Shown here: positions 7,547-15,152 of the stretch, in pieces
Position numbering within the stretch: the first letter of the stretch is position 1
Layout of the letters: each line of letters starts with the position of its first letter
From: JBGUVL01 sp045134375
GTDB lineage: Bacteria > Bacillota_I > Bacilli_A > Erysipelotrichales > Erysipelotrichaceae
Assembly: GCA_045134375.1 (NCBI GenBank)
Contig: JBGUVL010000021.1
Location: 1 to 28,981, forward strand
DNA length: 28,981 nucleotides
Reading direction: 5' to 3'
The notes under the pieces: model-generated
The model's input: only the letters and a program-made list of their open reading frames with translations
The model's database searches: none
Told to the model about the DNA's origin: nothing
Program-made: the position numbers and the translations under genes

Positions 7547-8125
7547 TTAGTCCTCCTTAAAATAGACACGGTCTACGACATCTAAAAATTTCAATCGAGG
7601 AAGATATCCCTCAACAATTCGATATCCACTCTTTTTTATATGATCATAAGGGATAGATTTTCGTCCCCCTTTTTCGAATGCTGTGATAACATGTTGTGCA
7701 TCCAATAAATAGGTTTCATTTTTTAATGAAAAACGTATGATGACAAAGGCAATGCCACCAAGCTCCTGTACTTTTTTTAAATGGCTGATCTGATGGGGAT
7801 ATATATTTTGTAACACAAAAGCAGTATTGGAACGAGTTTCCTTTGCTTCAAAATCCACATACTTACCTCGATATAGTCCATTATAATCGGTTGTCGAAGG
7901 AATTTTATAGTATGCTTCGCAGATTTTTGCGTGGCGCCGATTGGGGTAATCCACTTTTACCACTTGTATGGGAGTTGGTTTTTTATAGATGAGCGCACGA
8001 TCCATTTCCTTATAATAAAGACAGCTCTCATTCAAATCCTTTTCCAATCCCATTCCGCGATGAGCATTGGCGGAAGTGAGCGAAGAAGGTAAGAATGCTT
8101 TCTTTTTGTTTGGATAATTTATCAT
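7547..8125 (-). CDS. recU: Holliday junction resolvase RecU
   Basis: Endonuclease that resolves four-way junctions during recombination and segregation in Bacillota. The 192-residue protein shows NAHRGMGLEKDLN (20-32), VKVDYPNRR (56-64), TTDYNGLYRGKYVDFEAKET (78-97) with active-site D80, E93 and K95, QNIYPHQISHL and LPRLKFLDVV. The ATG at 8125 has AGGTGAT upstream (part of the extended anti-SD match). On the minus strand a TATAAT (plus positions 8143-8148) lies just upstream, but it would leave a leader of only about 10 bases, so the promoter assignment is uncertain. First gene of the operon with PBP1A. Confidence 0.96.
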   Translation of the reverse strand: MINYPNKKKAFLPSSLTSANAHRGMGLEKDLNESCLYYKEMDRALIYKKPTPIQVVKVDYPNRRHAKICEAYYKIPSTTDYNGLYRGKYVDFEAKETRSNTAFVLQNIYPHQISHLKKVQELGGIAFVIIRFSLKNETYLLDAQHVITAFEKGGRKSIPYDHIKKSGYRIVEGYLPRLKFLDVVDRVYFKED

Positions 8126-8251
8126 ATAATCACCTATTTATCATTATAAACAATTTCCAACTCAATTTCTACTCTTAATGACTTTTTGCGAAAGAATAGC
8201 TTGCTTTTTTTAGCTAAATTTGCGAAACTAATTAGGTAGGTGGTGAGCGTA

Positions 8252-8578
8252 GTGGAAAAACGTTTTGAATTAACAACAAAAGAGATTCTAGACAAAGAGT
8301 TTCACATTGATTTAAAGGGTTATAATGCCCATGAGGTAGACTCCTTTTTGGATTGTGTCATTGCGGATTATCAAAAATATGATGAAACGTTGAAAAGTTT
8401 AGGGGAAAACCTGCGACGCTTTGAAGAAGAGAATCGTCGTTTAAAACAACGGGTTCAGGAATTAGAAATGACATTACAAGGAAAAGAGAAGGAAGCTAGT
8501 GTGGCATCTTATGATCATCTTGATATCATAAAACGTTTATCACGTTTAGAAAAAGCGGTATTCGCTCAAAATGATTAA
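8252..8578 (+). CDS. gpsB: Cell division coordinator GpsB
   Basis: Small DivIVA-related coiled-coil protein that links PBP1 and other wall enzymes to the divisome. N-terminal PBP-binding module: LTTKEILDKEFHIDLKGYNAHEVDSFLD; then a coiled coil rich in E/R/K/Q; then the short helical oligomerisation tail (DIIKRLSRLEKAVFAQ). I chose the GTG at 8252: it gives the family-typical start (V/M)EKRFELTT and has AGGTGG at 8237-8242, 9 bases upstream. In-frame GTG codons at 8240 and 8243 would add four or three residues but lie on the ribosome binding site. Divergent from recU-ponA, the PBP it is known to regulate in relatives, and upstream of rnpB as in B. subtilis. Confidence 0.93.
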   Translation: MEKRFELTTKEILDKEFHIDLKGYNAHEVDSFLDCVIADYQKYDETLKSLGENLRRFEEENRRLKQRVQELEMTLQGKEKEASVASYDHLDIIKRLSRLEKAVFAQND

Positions 8579-8580
8579 TC

Positions 8581-8935
8581 ATTGACATTATGGCAATCGC
8601 TGGCTGCTATTTATAGTTAGAGGAAAGTCCATGCTCGCACAGTCTGTGATGACTGTAGTGTTTGTGCCAGGCGAATCCATAAGCCTGGGTAGTGAAAACG
8701 AACGGCTGATGAACTCCTTAGGGAAACGATGGAGCTAGTCTTTAAAAGTGCCACAGAGACGAGCTTTACTGGAAACGGTAAAGGTGGAACGGGTAAACCC
8801 CACAAGCGAGAAACCCAAATTTTGGTAGGGGAACTTTCAAACGCGAAAAGAAGCGGGAGAGAGACCTAGAAATAGGTAGATAAATGATTGCCACTTTCTT
8901 TGGAAAGGACAGAACATGGCTTATATAATGTTAAT
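8581..8935 (+). ncRNA. rnpB: RNase P RNA (bacterial type B-like)
   Basis: Catalytic RNA of RNase P, which matures tRNA 5' ends. Conserved blocks seen in order: GGCAATCGCTG, the P4 strand AGAGGAAAGTCCATGCTCGCAC (from 8619), CATAAGCCTGGG, AAAGTGCCACAGAGACGA, GGTAAACCCCACAAGCGAGAAACCC, TTTTGGTAGGGGAAC, AGATAAATGATTGCC, and ACAGAACATGGCTTATA near the 3' end. The ends pair: ATTGACATTAT (8581-8591) with ATAATGTTAAT (8925-8935), forming P1. The order and wording follow B. subtilis RNase P RNA closely, so type B is likely. The exact ends are set from P1 and may be a few bases off. Confidence 0.97.
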
Positions 8936-8937
8936 GG

Positions 8938-8970
8938 AAACGAAGCAAGTGCTTCGTTTTTTCTTTTTTT
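8938..8970 (+). terminator. Intrinsic terminator of rnpB
   Basis: AAACGAAGC (8938-8946) and GCTTCGTTT (8951-8959) form a 9-bp stem with a 4-base loop, followed by a T tract interrupted by one C. Confidence 0.9.
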
Positions 8971-8997
8971 TCAAATGAATGGGAAAAGCATTGGCTG

Positions 8998-9026
8998 TTT
9001 ACAATAATATAGAAAATTGTTATAAT
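8998..9026 (+). promoter_or_regulatory. Promoter of the rodZ-pgsA-cinA operon
   Basis: TTTACA (8998-9003), 17 bases, TATAAT (9021-9026). Transcription would start near 9033, which rules out the GTG at 9032 as start of the next gene and supports the ATG at 9056. Confidence 0.8.
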
Positions 9027-9055
9027 TTACAGTGTGTATCATATCGAGGTGTACT

Positions 9056-10039
9056 ATGAAAGATGTCGGTCAAAAATTAGCAAAAAAACGAAAAGAATTA
9101 AAGCTTAGCTATGATGATGTATGCCAATTGACGAAGCTTCCTTTGGCGACGATAAAAGCGATCGAAGCAGGGGATTTGGATCATTTTCAAAACGATCTGA
9201 CGTATGTTCGTTTTTATGTGCGCTCCTATTGCAAAGCCATCGATGTACCGTATGAAAATTTCAAAGATGATGTATTAGAAAGTGTAGAAGAATATACGAC
9301 AACACTCTCTATGAAATCGATTAAAGAACATGAACAAATCAATGAAAATATAGTAAAAAAATCGAATTCCCATAAAGAAGTCGACATTGACCTTCCAGAA
9401 GAAAAAATGCCAAAGCTAGCCAAACGTGATCGTGTTTCGATTGCGCAAAATGCGCAGCAAAGCCATCGGTTCCGTAAAGCCAAACGAGTGGATTTAGTAT
9501 CGCTTTCATTGGGAATCGTAGTGGTCGTTGTAATCGTTTCGATTCTCTTCGTTGGTGTTTCTACATTATTCGATAAGGGAACGACCCCTCCAATAGAGGA
9601 TCCAGTAGATCAAGTAGAAGATACAACACCACCGGTTGAAAAAGAAGATGACAAAAAAGAAGATCGTGATGAAGAAACAAAAACAGACAGTGAGAAAGAT
9701 AGTAAAGTTGTTTTCACTAAGCGTGAAGTTAATTCTTATGAAATCAGCGGAATTAAGAGTGGGGAAACAATTACGATTGAGATTACCTTTAAACAAAGTG
9801 GACAGTTTAATATGTGGAAAGGCAATGCAGTAGTGCCAAATGCTTATAATATGTATGAAGCCAATGCTACTTACAAGTATGAAAATACAGTAACGGCACA
9901 AGAAATGCTGACATTAAATTTCTGGAATTATGGTGGTGCGACAATCAAAGTCAATGGAAAATCACTCGATTATGATGAAAGTGCTCAGATTGCAAAGGAT
10001 GGCGTAACTTATATCACGCTAATAACGAAAGGTGAATAA
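9056..10039 (+). CDS. RodZ-like (YmfM) HTH membrane protein
   Basis: RodZ family proteins couple the MreB cytoskeleton to the cell-wall elongation machinery. The 327-residue protein has an N-terminal helix-turn-helix of the HTH_25 type (about 4-70, VGQKLAKKRKELKLSYDDV and FYVRSYCKAIDV), a basic juxtamembrane region, one membrane helix (about 146-170), an acidic/proline-rich linker (about 175-220) and an extracellular beta-rich domain (about 225-327) of the DUF4115 kind. ATG at 9056 preferred over upstream GTG 9032 because GAGGTG (9046-9051) and the promoter position fit it. Position directly before pgsA is that of ymfM in B. subtilis. The C-terminal domain is divergent, with only general resemblance to RodZ. 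Confidence 0.85.
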   Translation: MKDVGQKLAKKRKELKLSYDDVCQLTKLPLATIKAIEAGDLDHFQNDLTYVRFYVRSYCKAIDVPYENFKDDVLESVEEYTTTLSMKSIKEHEQINENIVKKSNSHKEVDIDLPEEKMPKLAKRDRVSIAQNAQQSHRFRKAKRVDLVSLSLGIVVVVVIVSILFVGVSTLFDKGTTPPIEDPVDQVEDTTPPVEKEDDKKEDRDEETKTDSEKDSKVVFTKREVNSYEISGIKSGETITIEITFKQSGQFNMWKGNAVVPNAYNMYEANATYKYENTVTAQEMLTLNFWNYGGATIKVNGKSLDYDESAQIAKDGVTYITLITKGE

Positions 10040-10041
10040 TT

Positions 10042-10635
10042 ATGAATCTACCCAATAAGTTATCTTTATTTCGGATGTTGTTAGTTCCTGTTTTGGTTAT
10101 CGTATATTTATTTCCTTATGCGCAGTTTCATATTGACGTTTTTGCATTTCATTTTGATTATGTGACATTAAGCGTTGTGGATATTGCTTGCTTAGCTATT
10201 TTTGCTTTGGCTTCCTTTACCGATTTTTTGGATGGGAATATTGCTCGTAAATATCATTTGATCACATCGTTTGGAAAATTTGTGGATCCCATTGCCGATA
10301 AGCTTTTGGTGAATACAAGTTTTATTTTATTGGCGTTTTCTGGTCGCGTTCCTGTGGTTGCGGTAATCGTGATGATTTGGCGTGATTCCATCGTGGATGG
10401 TATTCGTATGATGGCAGCGAATAAAGGAAGAGTCATGGCAGCTGGAATATTAGGAAAATTAAAGACGGTATTGCAAATGATAGCTATCATCGTTTGTTTC
10501 CTTTGCAATTTGCCATTTGCCTTATTCAATTTTCCAATGGATCACTTCTTGGTTTGGGCGGCAACCGTAGTTTCTATACTTTCGGGAATCCGTTATTTTA
10601 ATCAGGCGAAGGATATTTTGTTGGAGAGCAAATAA
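10042..10635 (+). CDS. pgsA: CDP-diacylglycerol-glycerol-3-phosphate 3-phosphatidyltransferase
   Basis: Membrane enzyme making phosphatidylglycerophosphate, the first committed step to phosphatidylglycerol. It carries the complete CDP-alcohol phosphotransferase signature D61-F-L-D64-G65-xx-A68-R69 ... G78-xxx-D82-xxx-D86, with all four aspartates. Several membrane helices are apparent (about 10-26, 45-60, 88-112, 131-160, 165-185). Length 197 is typical. It begins 2 bases after the rodZ-like stop, with AAAGGTGAATAA as ribosome binding site, and ends 1 base before the cinA-type gene, so the three are one operon. Confidence 0.96.
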   Translation: MNLPNKLSLFRMLLVPVLVIVYLFPYAQFHIDVFAFHFDYVTLSVVDIACLAIFALASFTDFLDGNIARKYHLITSFGKFVDPIADKLLVNTSFILLAFSGRVPVVAVIVMIWRDSIVDGIRMMAANKGRVMAAGILGKLKTVLQMIAIIVCFLCNLPFALFNFPMDHFLVWAATVVSILSGIRYFNQAKDILLESK

Positions 10636-10636
10636 A

Positions 10637-11092
10637 ATGCAGGAATTGGTGGCCTTACTAAAATCAAAAAAATTAACCATTGCTTCTGTGGAAAGTCTGA
10701 CAGCAGGTCTGTTTTGTGCTAGAATGGCAGAGGTAAGCGGAGCATCTGCCGTACTGAAAGGTGGTCTTGTCACCTATATGACCAGTTGTAAGGCAGATGT
10801 TTTACATGTTCCTAAAATATTGATTGCAACGTATGGTGTCATTAGTGAAGAAATTGCTATTGCAATGGCAGAAAAGGGGAGCGAGATGTTCCAATGCGAT
10901 ATCGTATGTTCCTTTACTGGCAATGCAGGACCTACCGTAATGGATGATAAACCAGTGGGGTTGGTCCATATGGCAATTTATTATCAGGGGCAGATCCATG
11001 CTTTTCATCAACGGTTTCATGGAGATCGAAATACCATTCGTAATCTTGCCTGTGATGAAATGGTTAGAGAGCTAAAAAAGATCATTAAATAA
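10637..11092 (+). CDS. CinA C-terminal domain protein (PncC-type amidase)
   Basis: The 151-residue protein corresponds only to the C-terminal nicotinamide-nucleotide amidase domain of CinA, an activity that recycles NMN in the pyridine nucleotide cycle. Visible: ASVESLTAG (17-24; family AESCTGG), GGLVTYMTSCKADVL (42-55), GVISEEIA, SFTGNAGP (family SGIAGP/GVTGVAGP), PVGLVHMA and GDRNTIRN. The N-terminal molybdopterin-binding-like domain of full CinA (about 410 residues) is absent, with no remnant between pgsA and this start. The ESCTGG motif is changed at two places (Cys to Leu, first Gly to Ala), so activity is likely but not certain. Its place just before recA is the conserved cinA position. 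Confidence 0.9.
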   Translation: MQELVALLKSKKLTIASVESLTAGLFCARMAEVSGASAVLKGGLVTYMTSCKADVLHVPKILIATYGVISEEIAIAMAEKGSEMFQCDIVCSFTGNAGPTVMDDKPVGLVHMAIYYQGQIHAFHQRFHGDRNTIRNLACDEMVRELKKIIK

Positions 11093-11095
11093 TCA

Positions 11096-11111
11096 TTAGT
11101 AATTTTACTAA
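11096..11111. promoter_or_regulatory. Palindrome upstream of recA (candidate operator)
   Basis: TTAGTAA (11096-11102), TT, TTACTAA (11105-11111): a perfect inverted repeat in the 52-base gap between the cinA-type gene and recA. An AT-rich -10-like TATATA/TATAAG follows at 11120-11127, placing the repeat over the -35 region. No T tract or GC stem, so it is not a terminator. It does not match the B. subtilis SOS box. Confidence 0.4.
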
Positions 11112-11144
11112 AAAACGCATATATAAGTAGTAGGAGGATTCATT

Positions 11145-12161
11145 ATGGCGGCAAAAGAGAAGAAGATAGAAAATATAGACGAAAAAGATGTTTTATTGGA
11201 TGATACTTTGCGTCAGATTGAAAAACAATTTGGTAAGGGAAGTATTATGAAATTAGGTGATCGTAGCAATGTTGATGTGGATGCGATCAGTTCGGGTTCA
11301 TTAAAGATCGATGAAGCATTAGGGATCGGTGGTTATCCAAAAGGTAGAATTGTAGAAATTTATGGACCAGAATCGAGTGGAAAAACCACACTTGCGTTAC
11401 ATGCGATTGCACAAGTACAAAAAAAAGGTGGTAGAGCCGCTTTTATTGATGCAGAAAATGCCATTGATCCAAAATATGCATCGCATCTTGGAGTCAATAT
11501 TGATGAATTGATTTTATCGCAGCCAGATAGTGGGGAACAGGCTTTGGAAATTACCGAAATGCTGATTAAGAGTGGAGCTATTGATTTAGTGGTTGTCGAT
11601 TCTGTTGCTGCTTTGGTACCGCAGGCGGAATTGGATGGAGAAATGGGGGATGCAAGTGTTGGACTACAGGCGCGTTTAATGTCAAAAGCCATGCGAAAAC
11701 TCTCAGGAATCATGAACAAGAGTGAATGTACTGCCATCTTTATCAATCAGTTGCGTGAAAAAGTAGGCGTCTTTTATGGAAATCCAGAAACGACACCTGG
11801 AGGTAGAGCTTTAAAGTTCTATTCGTCCGTTCGTTTGGATGTCCGTAAAGGAGAAGCAATAAAAATAGGAACAGAGATCATTGGTAATAAAGTCAATGTA
11901 AAAGTAGTAAAAAATAAAGTAGCGCCTCCATTTAAAGTAGCATCCATTGAAATTATGTATGGAGAAGGAATTTCTTATTTGGGAGAAATTCTAGATATGA
12001 GTGTGGATTATAATTTGATTCAGAAGAGCGGAAGCTGGTTCTCGTTCAATGGAGAAAAAATAGGACAGGGAAAAGAGAGCGTGAAGCAGTTTTTGAAGGA
12101 GCGTCCTGATTTAGTGAAAGAATTGGATGAAAAAATTCGCGAATTACGAGCTCAAAAATAG
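11145..12161 (+). CDS. recA: Recombinase RecA
   Basis: ATP-dependent strand-exchange protein and SOS coprotease. Seen: Walker A GPESSGKTT (74-82), catalytic Glu E104 in FIDAENAIDP, Walker B LVVVDSVAAL, DASVGLQARLMSKAMRKL (loop L1 area), INQLREKVGVFYGNPETTPGG (L2), and the C-terminal domain ending in a charged tail. The residue after E104 is Asn where almost all RecAs have His (EHALDP). Length 338 is slightly short of the usual 340-355. AGGAGG 8 bases before the ATG. It may have its own promoter in the 52-base gap; the gene is followed by a terminator. Confidence 0.98.
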   Translation: MAAKEKKIENIDEKDVLLDDTLRQIEKQFGKGSIMKLGDRSNVDVDAISSGSLKIDEALGIGGYPKGRIVEIYGPESSGKTTLALHAIAQVQKKGGRAAFIDAENAIDPKYASHLGVNIDELILSQPDSGEQALEITEMLIKSGAIDLVVVDSVAALVPQAELDGEMGDASVGLQARLMSKAMRKLSGIMNKSECTAIFINQLREKVGVFYGNPETTPGGRALKFYSSVRLDVRKGEAIKIGTEIIGNKVNVKVVKNKVAPPFKVASIEIMYGEGISYLGEILDMSVDYNLIQKSGSWFSFNGEKIGQGKESVKQFLKERPDLVKELDEKIRELRAQK

Positions 12162-12176
12162 TGAATGATCGCATTG

Positions 12177-12201
12177 AGCAGGCCATTGGTCTGCTTTTTT
12201 T
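12177..12201 (+). terminator. Intrinsic terminator of recA
   Basis: AGCAGGCC (12177-12184) and GGTCTGCT (12188-12195) pair with one G-T, loop ATT, followed by six T. Confidence 0.9.
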
Positions 12202-12241
12202 GAAACCTCTTACATACTGCGTAGGGAACCAACGAAAATGA

Positions 12242-12270
12242 TTGAATAATTACTTAAAATTTAGTATCAT
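12242..12270 (+). promoter_or_regulatory. Promoter of rny-ymdB
   Basis: TTGAAT (12242-12247), 17 bases, TATCAT (12265-12270). The leader to the ATG at 12327 is about 50 bases and contains a small CATGG/CCATG hairpin (12290-12305) just before the ribosome binding site. Confidence 0.7.
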
Positions 12271-12326
12271 AGATACATGGGTAAGACCACATGGAATTAA
12301 CCATGATAATGATATAGGAGGATATT

Positions 12327-13880
12327 ATGGAAAATATGACAGTAATCCTCTTATCTAGTATAGCAGGACTGCTCGTAGGAATCGTCATTATGGTAGCGAT
12401 TTCTCGAATGGGTTTAAACAAAAGCAAACATGAGGCTGAATTGACAATTAAAGAAGCTCAGAATAAGGCAGAAACGATCGTCAAACAAGCAGAAATTGAT
12501 GGTAGGACACAGACTCATGAAATGAAGATTAATGCCGAAAAAGAAATTAAACAACGGAAAGATGAACTGATGGAGAAAGAAAATCAGTTACTTCGTCGTG
12601 AAGATAATTTGAATTTTAGAGATGAAGCATTAACACAAAAAGAAGCGCAGTTAGATCATAAAAATGCGCGTTTAAACGAAAAGCTATCTATATTAGATGA
12701 GAAGGAAAAGATTTTGGATTCCAAAATTGATGTACAGGTGGAAGAATTAGAACGAATCGCAAATATGAGTGCTCCTCAAGCCAAAGAAGAGTTGTTTGGT
12801 ATTGTGGAAAAGCGAATGGAAAGAGAAACACTAGCGTACATCAAAGATCGTGAGGAAGAAGCAAAGAGCATTGCGGATGAAAAAGCAAGGAATATTATCG
12901 CACTCTCTATTCAGCGTCTTTCTCAGGATGAAAGCGTTGATCGTACCGTTTCGGTCGTTGCCTTACCAAGCGAGGAAATGAAGGGTAGGATCATTGGTCG
13001 CGAAGGAAGAAATATCAAAGCGATTGAACAGGCAACAGGAGTTGATTTAAATATTGATGATACTCCAGAAGTGATTGAATTGTCCTGCTTTGATCCGATC
13101 CGTAGAGAAATTGCACGAATTGCTTTGGAAACATTAGTCAAGGATGGAAGAATTCAGCCAGGACGCATTGAAGAAGTTGTGAATCGTGTCAAAAATGAAA
13201 TGAATAATACCATCATGAAAACGGGGGAAGATGTAATCTTTAAGCTTGGTTTAGGAAAGATGGATCGAGAAATCGTAAAATTGATTGGACGATTAAAATA
13301 TCGTTATAGCTATGGACAAAATGCGTTAGAGCATTCCATGGAAGTAGCTAATTTAACCGGTATGATGGCTGCTGAATTGGGATTGAACCAGACATTAGCA
13401 AAACGTGCTGGATTATTGCATGATATTGGAAAAGCGATTGATTATGAAGTGGATGGGTCACATGTTGATTTAGGATATCGTATTTGTAAAAAACATGGTG
13501 AGGATGAAGTCATACTAAATGCGATTCAATCGCACCATGGAGATGCGGAAGCAAAATATTTGATTTCTAATTTAGTGGTTGCTGCTGATACTCTAAGTGC
13601 GGCTCGTCCAGGTGCACGACATGAATCTATGCAAAATTACATCAATCGTTTAGAAGAACTGGAAAAATTGGCGAAGTCTTTTGACGGAGTTGATTCTACT
13701 TATGCCATTCAAGCCGGACGCGAGATTCGTGTTATGGTGAAACCAGACAAAGTAGATGATCTTGCGGCAGTGAAAATGGCAAGAGAAATCAAGGATAAAA
13801 TTGAAGCAGAACTGACTTATCCAGGTCAAATTAAGGTTACTGTCATTCGCGAAACGCGTGCAAACGAAGTGGCAAAATAA
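12327..13880 (+). CDS. rny: Ribonuclease Y
   Basis: Membrane-anchored endoribonuclease that starts mRNA decay in Bacillota. Order: N-terminal membrane helix (about 5-25), long charged coiled coil (about 30-180), KH RNA-binding domain (about 205-270, with GRIIGREGRNIKAIEQATG), and HD domain (about 335-430) with LLHDIGKAIDYE (H365, D366) and HHGDAEAKY. Length 517 is typical. ATG preceded by ATAGGAGG. Its TAA overlaps the ATG of ymdB by one base (TAATG), a coupled pair also found in B. subtilis. Confidence 0.98.
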   Translation: MENMTVILLSSIAGLLVGIVIMVAISRMGLNKSKHEAELTIKEAQNKAETIVKQAEIDGRTQTHEMKINAEKEIKQRKDELMEKENQLLRREDNLNFRDEALTQKEAQLDHKNARLNEKLSILDEKEKILDSKIDVQVEELERIANMSAPQAKEELFGIVEKRMERETLAYIKDREEEAKSIADEKARNIIALSIQRLSQDESVDRTVSVVALPSEEMKGRIIGREGRNIKAIEQATGVDLNIDDTPEVIELSCFDPIRREIARIALETLVKDGRIQPGRIEEVVNRVKNEMNNTIMKTGEDVIFKLGLGKMDREIVKLIGRLKYRYSYGQNALEHSMEVANLTGMMAAELGLNQTLAKRAGLLHDIGKAIDYEVDGSHVDLGYRICKKHGEDEVILNAIQSHHGDAEAKYLISNLVVAADTLSAARPGARHESMQNYINRLEELEKLAKSFDGVDSTYAIQAGREIRVMVKPDKVDDLAAVKMAREIKDKIEAELTYPGQIKVTVIRETRANEVAK

Positions 13881-14650
13881 TGAGAATACTTTTTGTTGGT
13901 GATATTGTTGGAGCTTGTGGAAGAAGTGTTGTTATGAAACAGGTGCCACAATGGAAAAAAGAAAAACAAGTGGATCTTGTGATTGTCAATGGGGAGAATT
14001 CCGCTCACGGCAAAGGCATTACAAGAAAGATTTATCATCAATTACTAGATTGTGGTGTTGATTTGATCACTATGGGTAATCATACCTTTTCCAAAGATAC
14101 GATTTATTCTTTTATTGAAGAAGCCGATCATTTGGTAAGGCCCGTGAATTTACTGCCGTTAGAAGGTGGCGTCGGCTATCGCATTGTCGAATGCAAAGGA
14201 TTAAAGGTATGTGTTGTCAATTTAATGTGTGAAGTATTCATGGTTCAGGTGGCAGCGTCTCCATTTGTCTGTATGAATGAGATCTTAAATGAAGTGGAAG
14301 CCGATGTGTTTTTTGTTGATCTTCATGGGGAAGCAACCAGTGAAAAAATTGCATTCTCTTACTTCTTTGAAGAGGACGTTGCTGCAGTAGTTGGAACACA
14401 CACTCATGTTCAAACGGCGGATGAAAGAGTTGAAAATGGTTGTGCCTTTATTAGTGATGTCGGAATGTGTGGGGCTTATCACAGTGTCATTGGTCGAGAT
14501 ATTGATGAGGTGCTGACTCGGTTTACCACAAAAGAAAAAACCCGCTTTAAGGTTGCCGAAGGTGAAGCCTTGTTCTGTGCTGTGATCATTGATATTGACG
14601 AAAATACAAAACGTGCGACTGCGATAGAAAGAATCCAAATTCGACCATAA
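13880..14650 (+). CDS. ymdB: YmdB-family metallophosphoesterase
   Basis: Calcineurin-like phosphodiesterase; the B. subtilis member hydrolyses 2',3'-cyclic nucleotides and affects biofilm and motility decisions. Metal site residues in the expected places: D8 (FVGDIVG), E39-N40 (VNGEN), N67-H68 (MGNHTF), H149 (DLHGEATSEK), H174 and H176 (GTHTHVQTADE). The 256-residue length fits. The usual GPYDS-type motif reads GMCGAYHSVIGRD. Translationally coupled to rny. In spore formers spoVS often follows; it is not here. Confidence 0.95.
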   Translation: MRILFVGDIVGACGRSVVMKQVPQWKKEKQVDLVIVNGENSAHGKGITRKIYHQLLDCGVDLITMGNHTFSKDTIYSFIEEADHLVRPVNLLPLEGGVGYRIVECKGLKVCVVNLMCEVFMVQVAASPFVCMNEILNEVEADVFFVDLHGEATSEKIAFSYFFEEDVAAVVGTHTHVQTADERVENGCAFISDVGMCGAYHSVIGRDIDEVLTRFTTKEKTRFKVAEGEALFCAVIIDIDENTKRATAIERIQIRP

Positions 14651-14678
14651 AAGTATCAGAATATCTGATACTTTTTTT
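14650..14678 (+). terminator. Intrinsic terminator of rny-ymdB
   Basis: AAAGTATCAGA (14650-14660) and TCTGATACTTT (14664-14674) form a perfect 11-bp stem with an ATA loop, then more T. Confidence 0.93.
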
Positions 14679-14710
14679 GTTTTTGTCGTATATAAGATTG
14701 AGGTGAAATT

Positions 14711-15130
14711 ATGACCATTCAGGAATTGTATTTTATTCAGGGGAAACGACCGTGTCAAGTCGTTGGAGAAAAAGGAAAAAAACAAGAAAAAATGGGAAGT
14801 AATTGTTATCTGAATCAATTGTGTTTGACCTATGGTAGTAATGTGTTAGGAAGAAGACTATTTTCAAAGCAATTATTTCCGAAAAAAAGAAAACTTCCCT
14901 TATTAGTCAGTGAGCATCATCAAAGTATTTTATTTCCAATTTATGGAACTCGCAATAAAGCAGCTCTTTGGATCAATCATGCAAATATAAAGAGCGTCCA
15001 AAAGCAAGGAATGGATACAAGTGTTCAATTTGAAAATGGAATGATGTTAGTCATTCCCGTTAGTATCGTAAGTGTTCAGAGGCAAATGAAACGTTGTGAA
15101 AGAATACTGTCGTATTTGAATGAGTTGTAG
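14711..15130 (+). CDS. ComK-like transcription regulator
   Basis: I recognise this 139-residue protein as a short ComK relative. The signature block is YGSNVLGRRLFSKQLF (41-56), then KLPLLVSEHHQSILFPIYG (about 61-79) and the W-I-N-H-A-N-I-K stretch, followed by V-Q-F-E-N-G-M-M-L-V-I-P-V-S. B. subtilis ComK has the same order: FGSSYAGRK, HKPPIMVDP, FLFPTLSS, CGWISHVHVK, VTFSNGK, LPIS. ComK proper (192 residues) activates DNA-uptake genes; here the N-terminus and the C-terminal tail are shorter. Start supported by GAGGTG (14700-14705). It sits after the ymdB terminator with its own transcription unit, and rmuC follows 22 bases after the stop. Whether it drives competence here is not shown; no com genes are in the window. 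Confidence 0.75.
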   Translation: MTIQELYFIQGKRPCQVVGEKGKKQEKMGSNCYLNQLCLTYGSNVLGRRLFSKQLFPKKRKLPLLVSEHHQSILFPIYGTRNKAALWINHANIKSVQKQGMDTSVQFENGMMLVIPVSIVSVQRQMKRCERILSYLNEL

Positions 15131-15152
15131 TATAATAAACACGGTGATTAAC

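Noticed and set aside
8617..8805. Minus-strand open frame inside the RNase P RNA region
   Set aside because: Lies entirely within conserved rnpB sequence and is a by-product of that RNA.
14285..14818. Minus-strand open frame of 177 codons
   Set aside because: Antisense to ymdB, its terminator and the comK-like start, with no start signal; a shadow frame.
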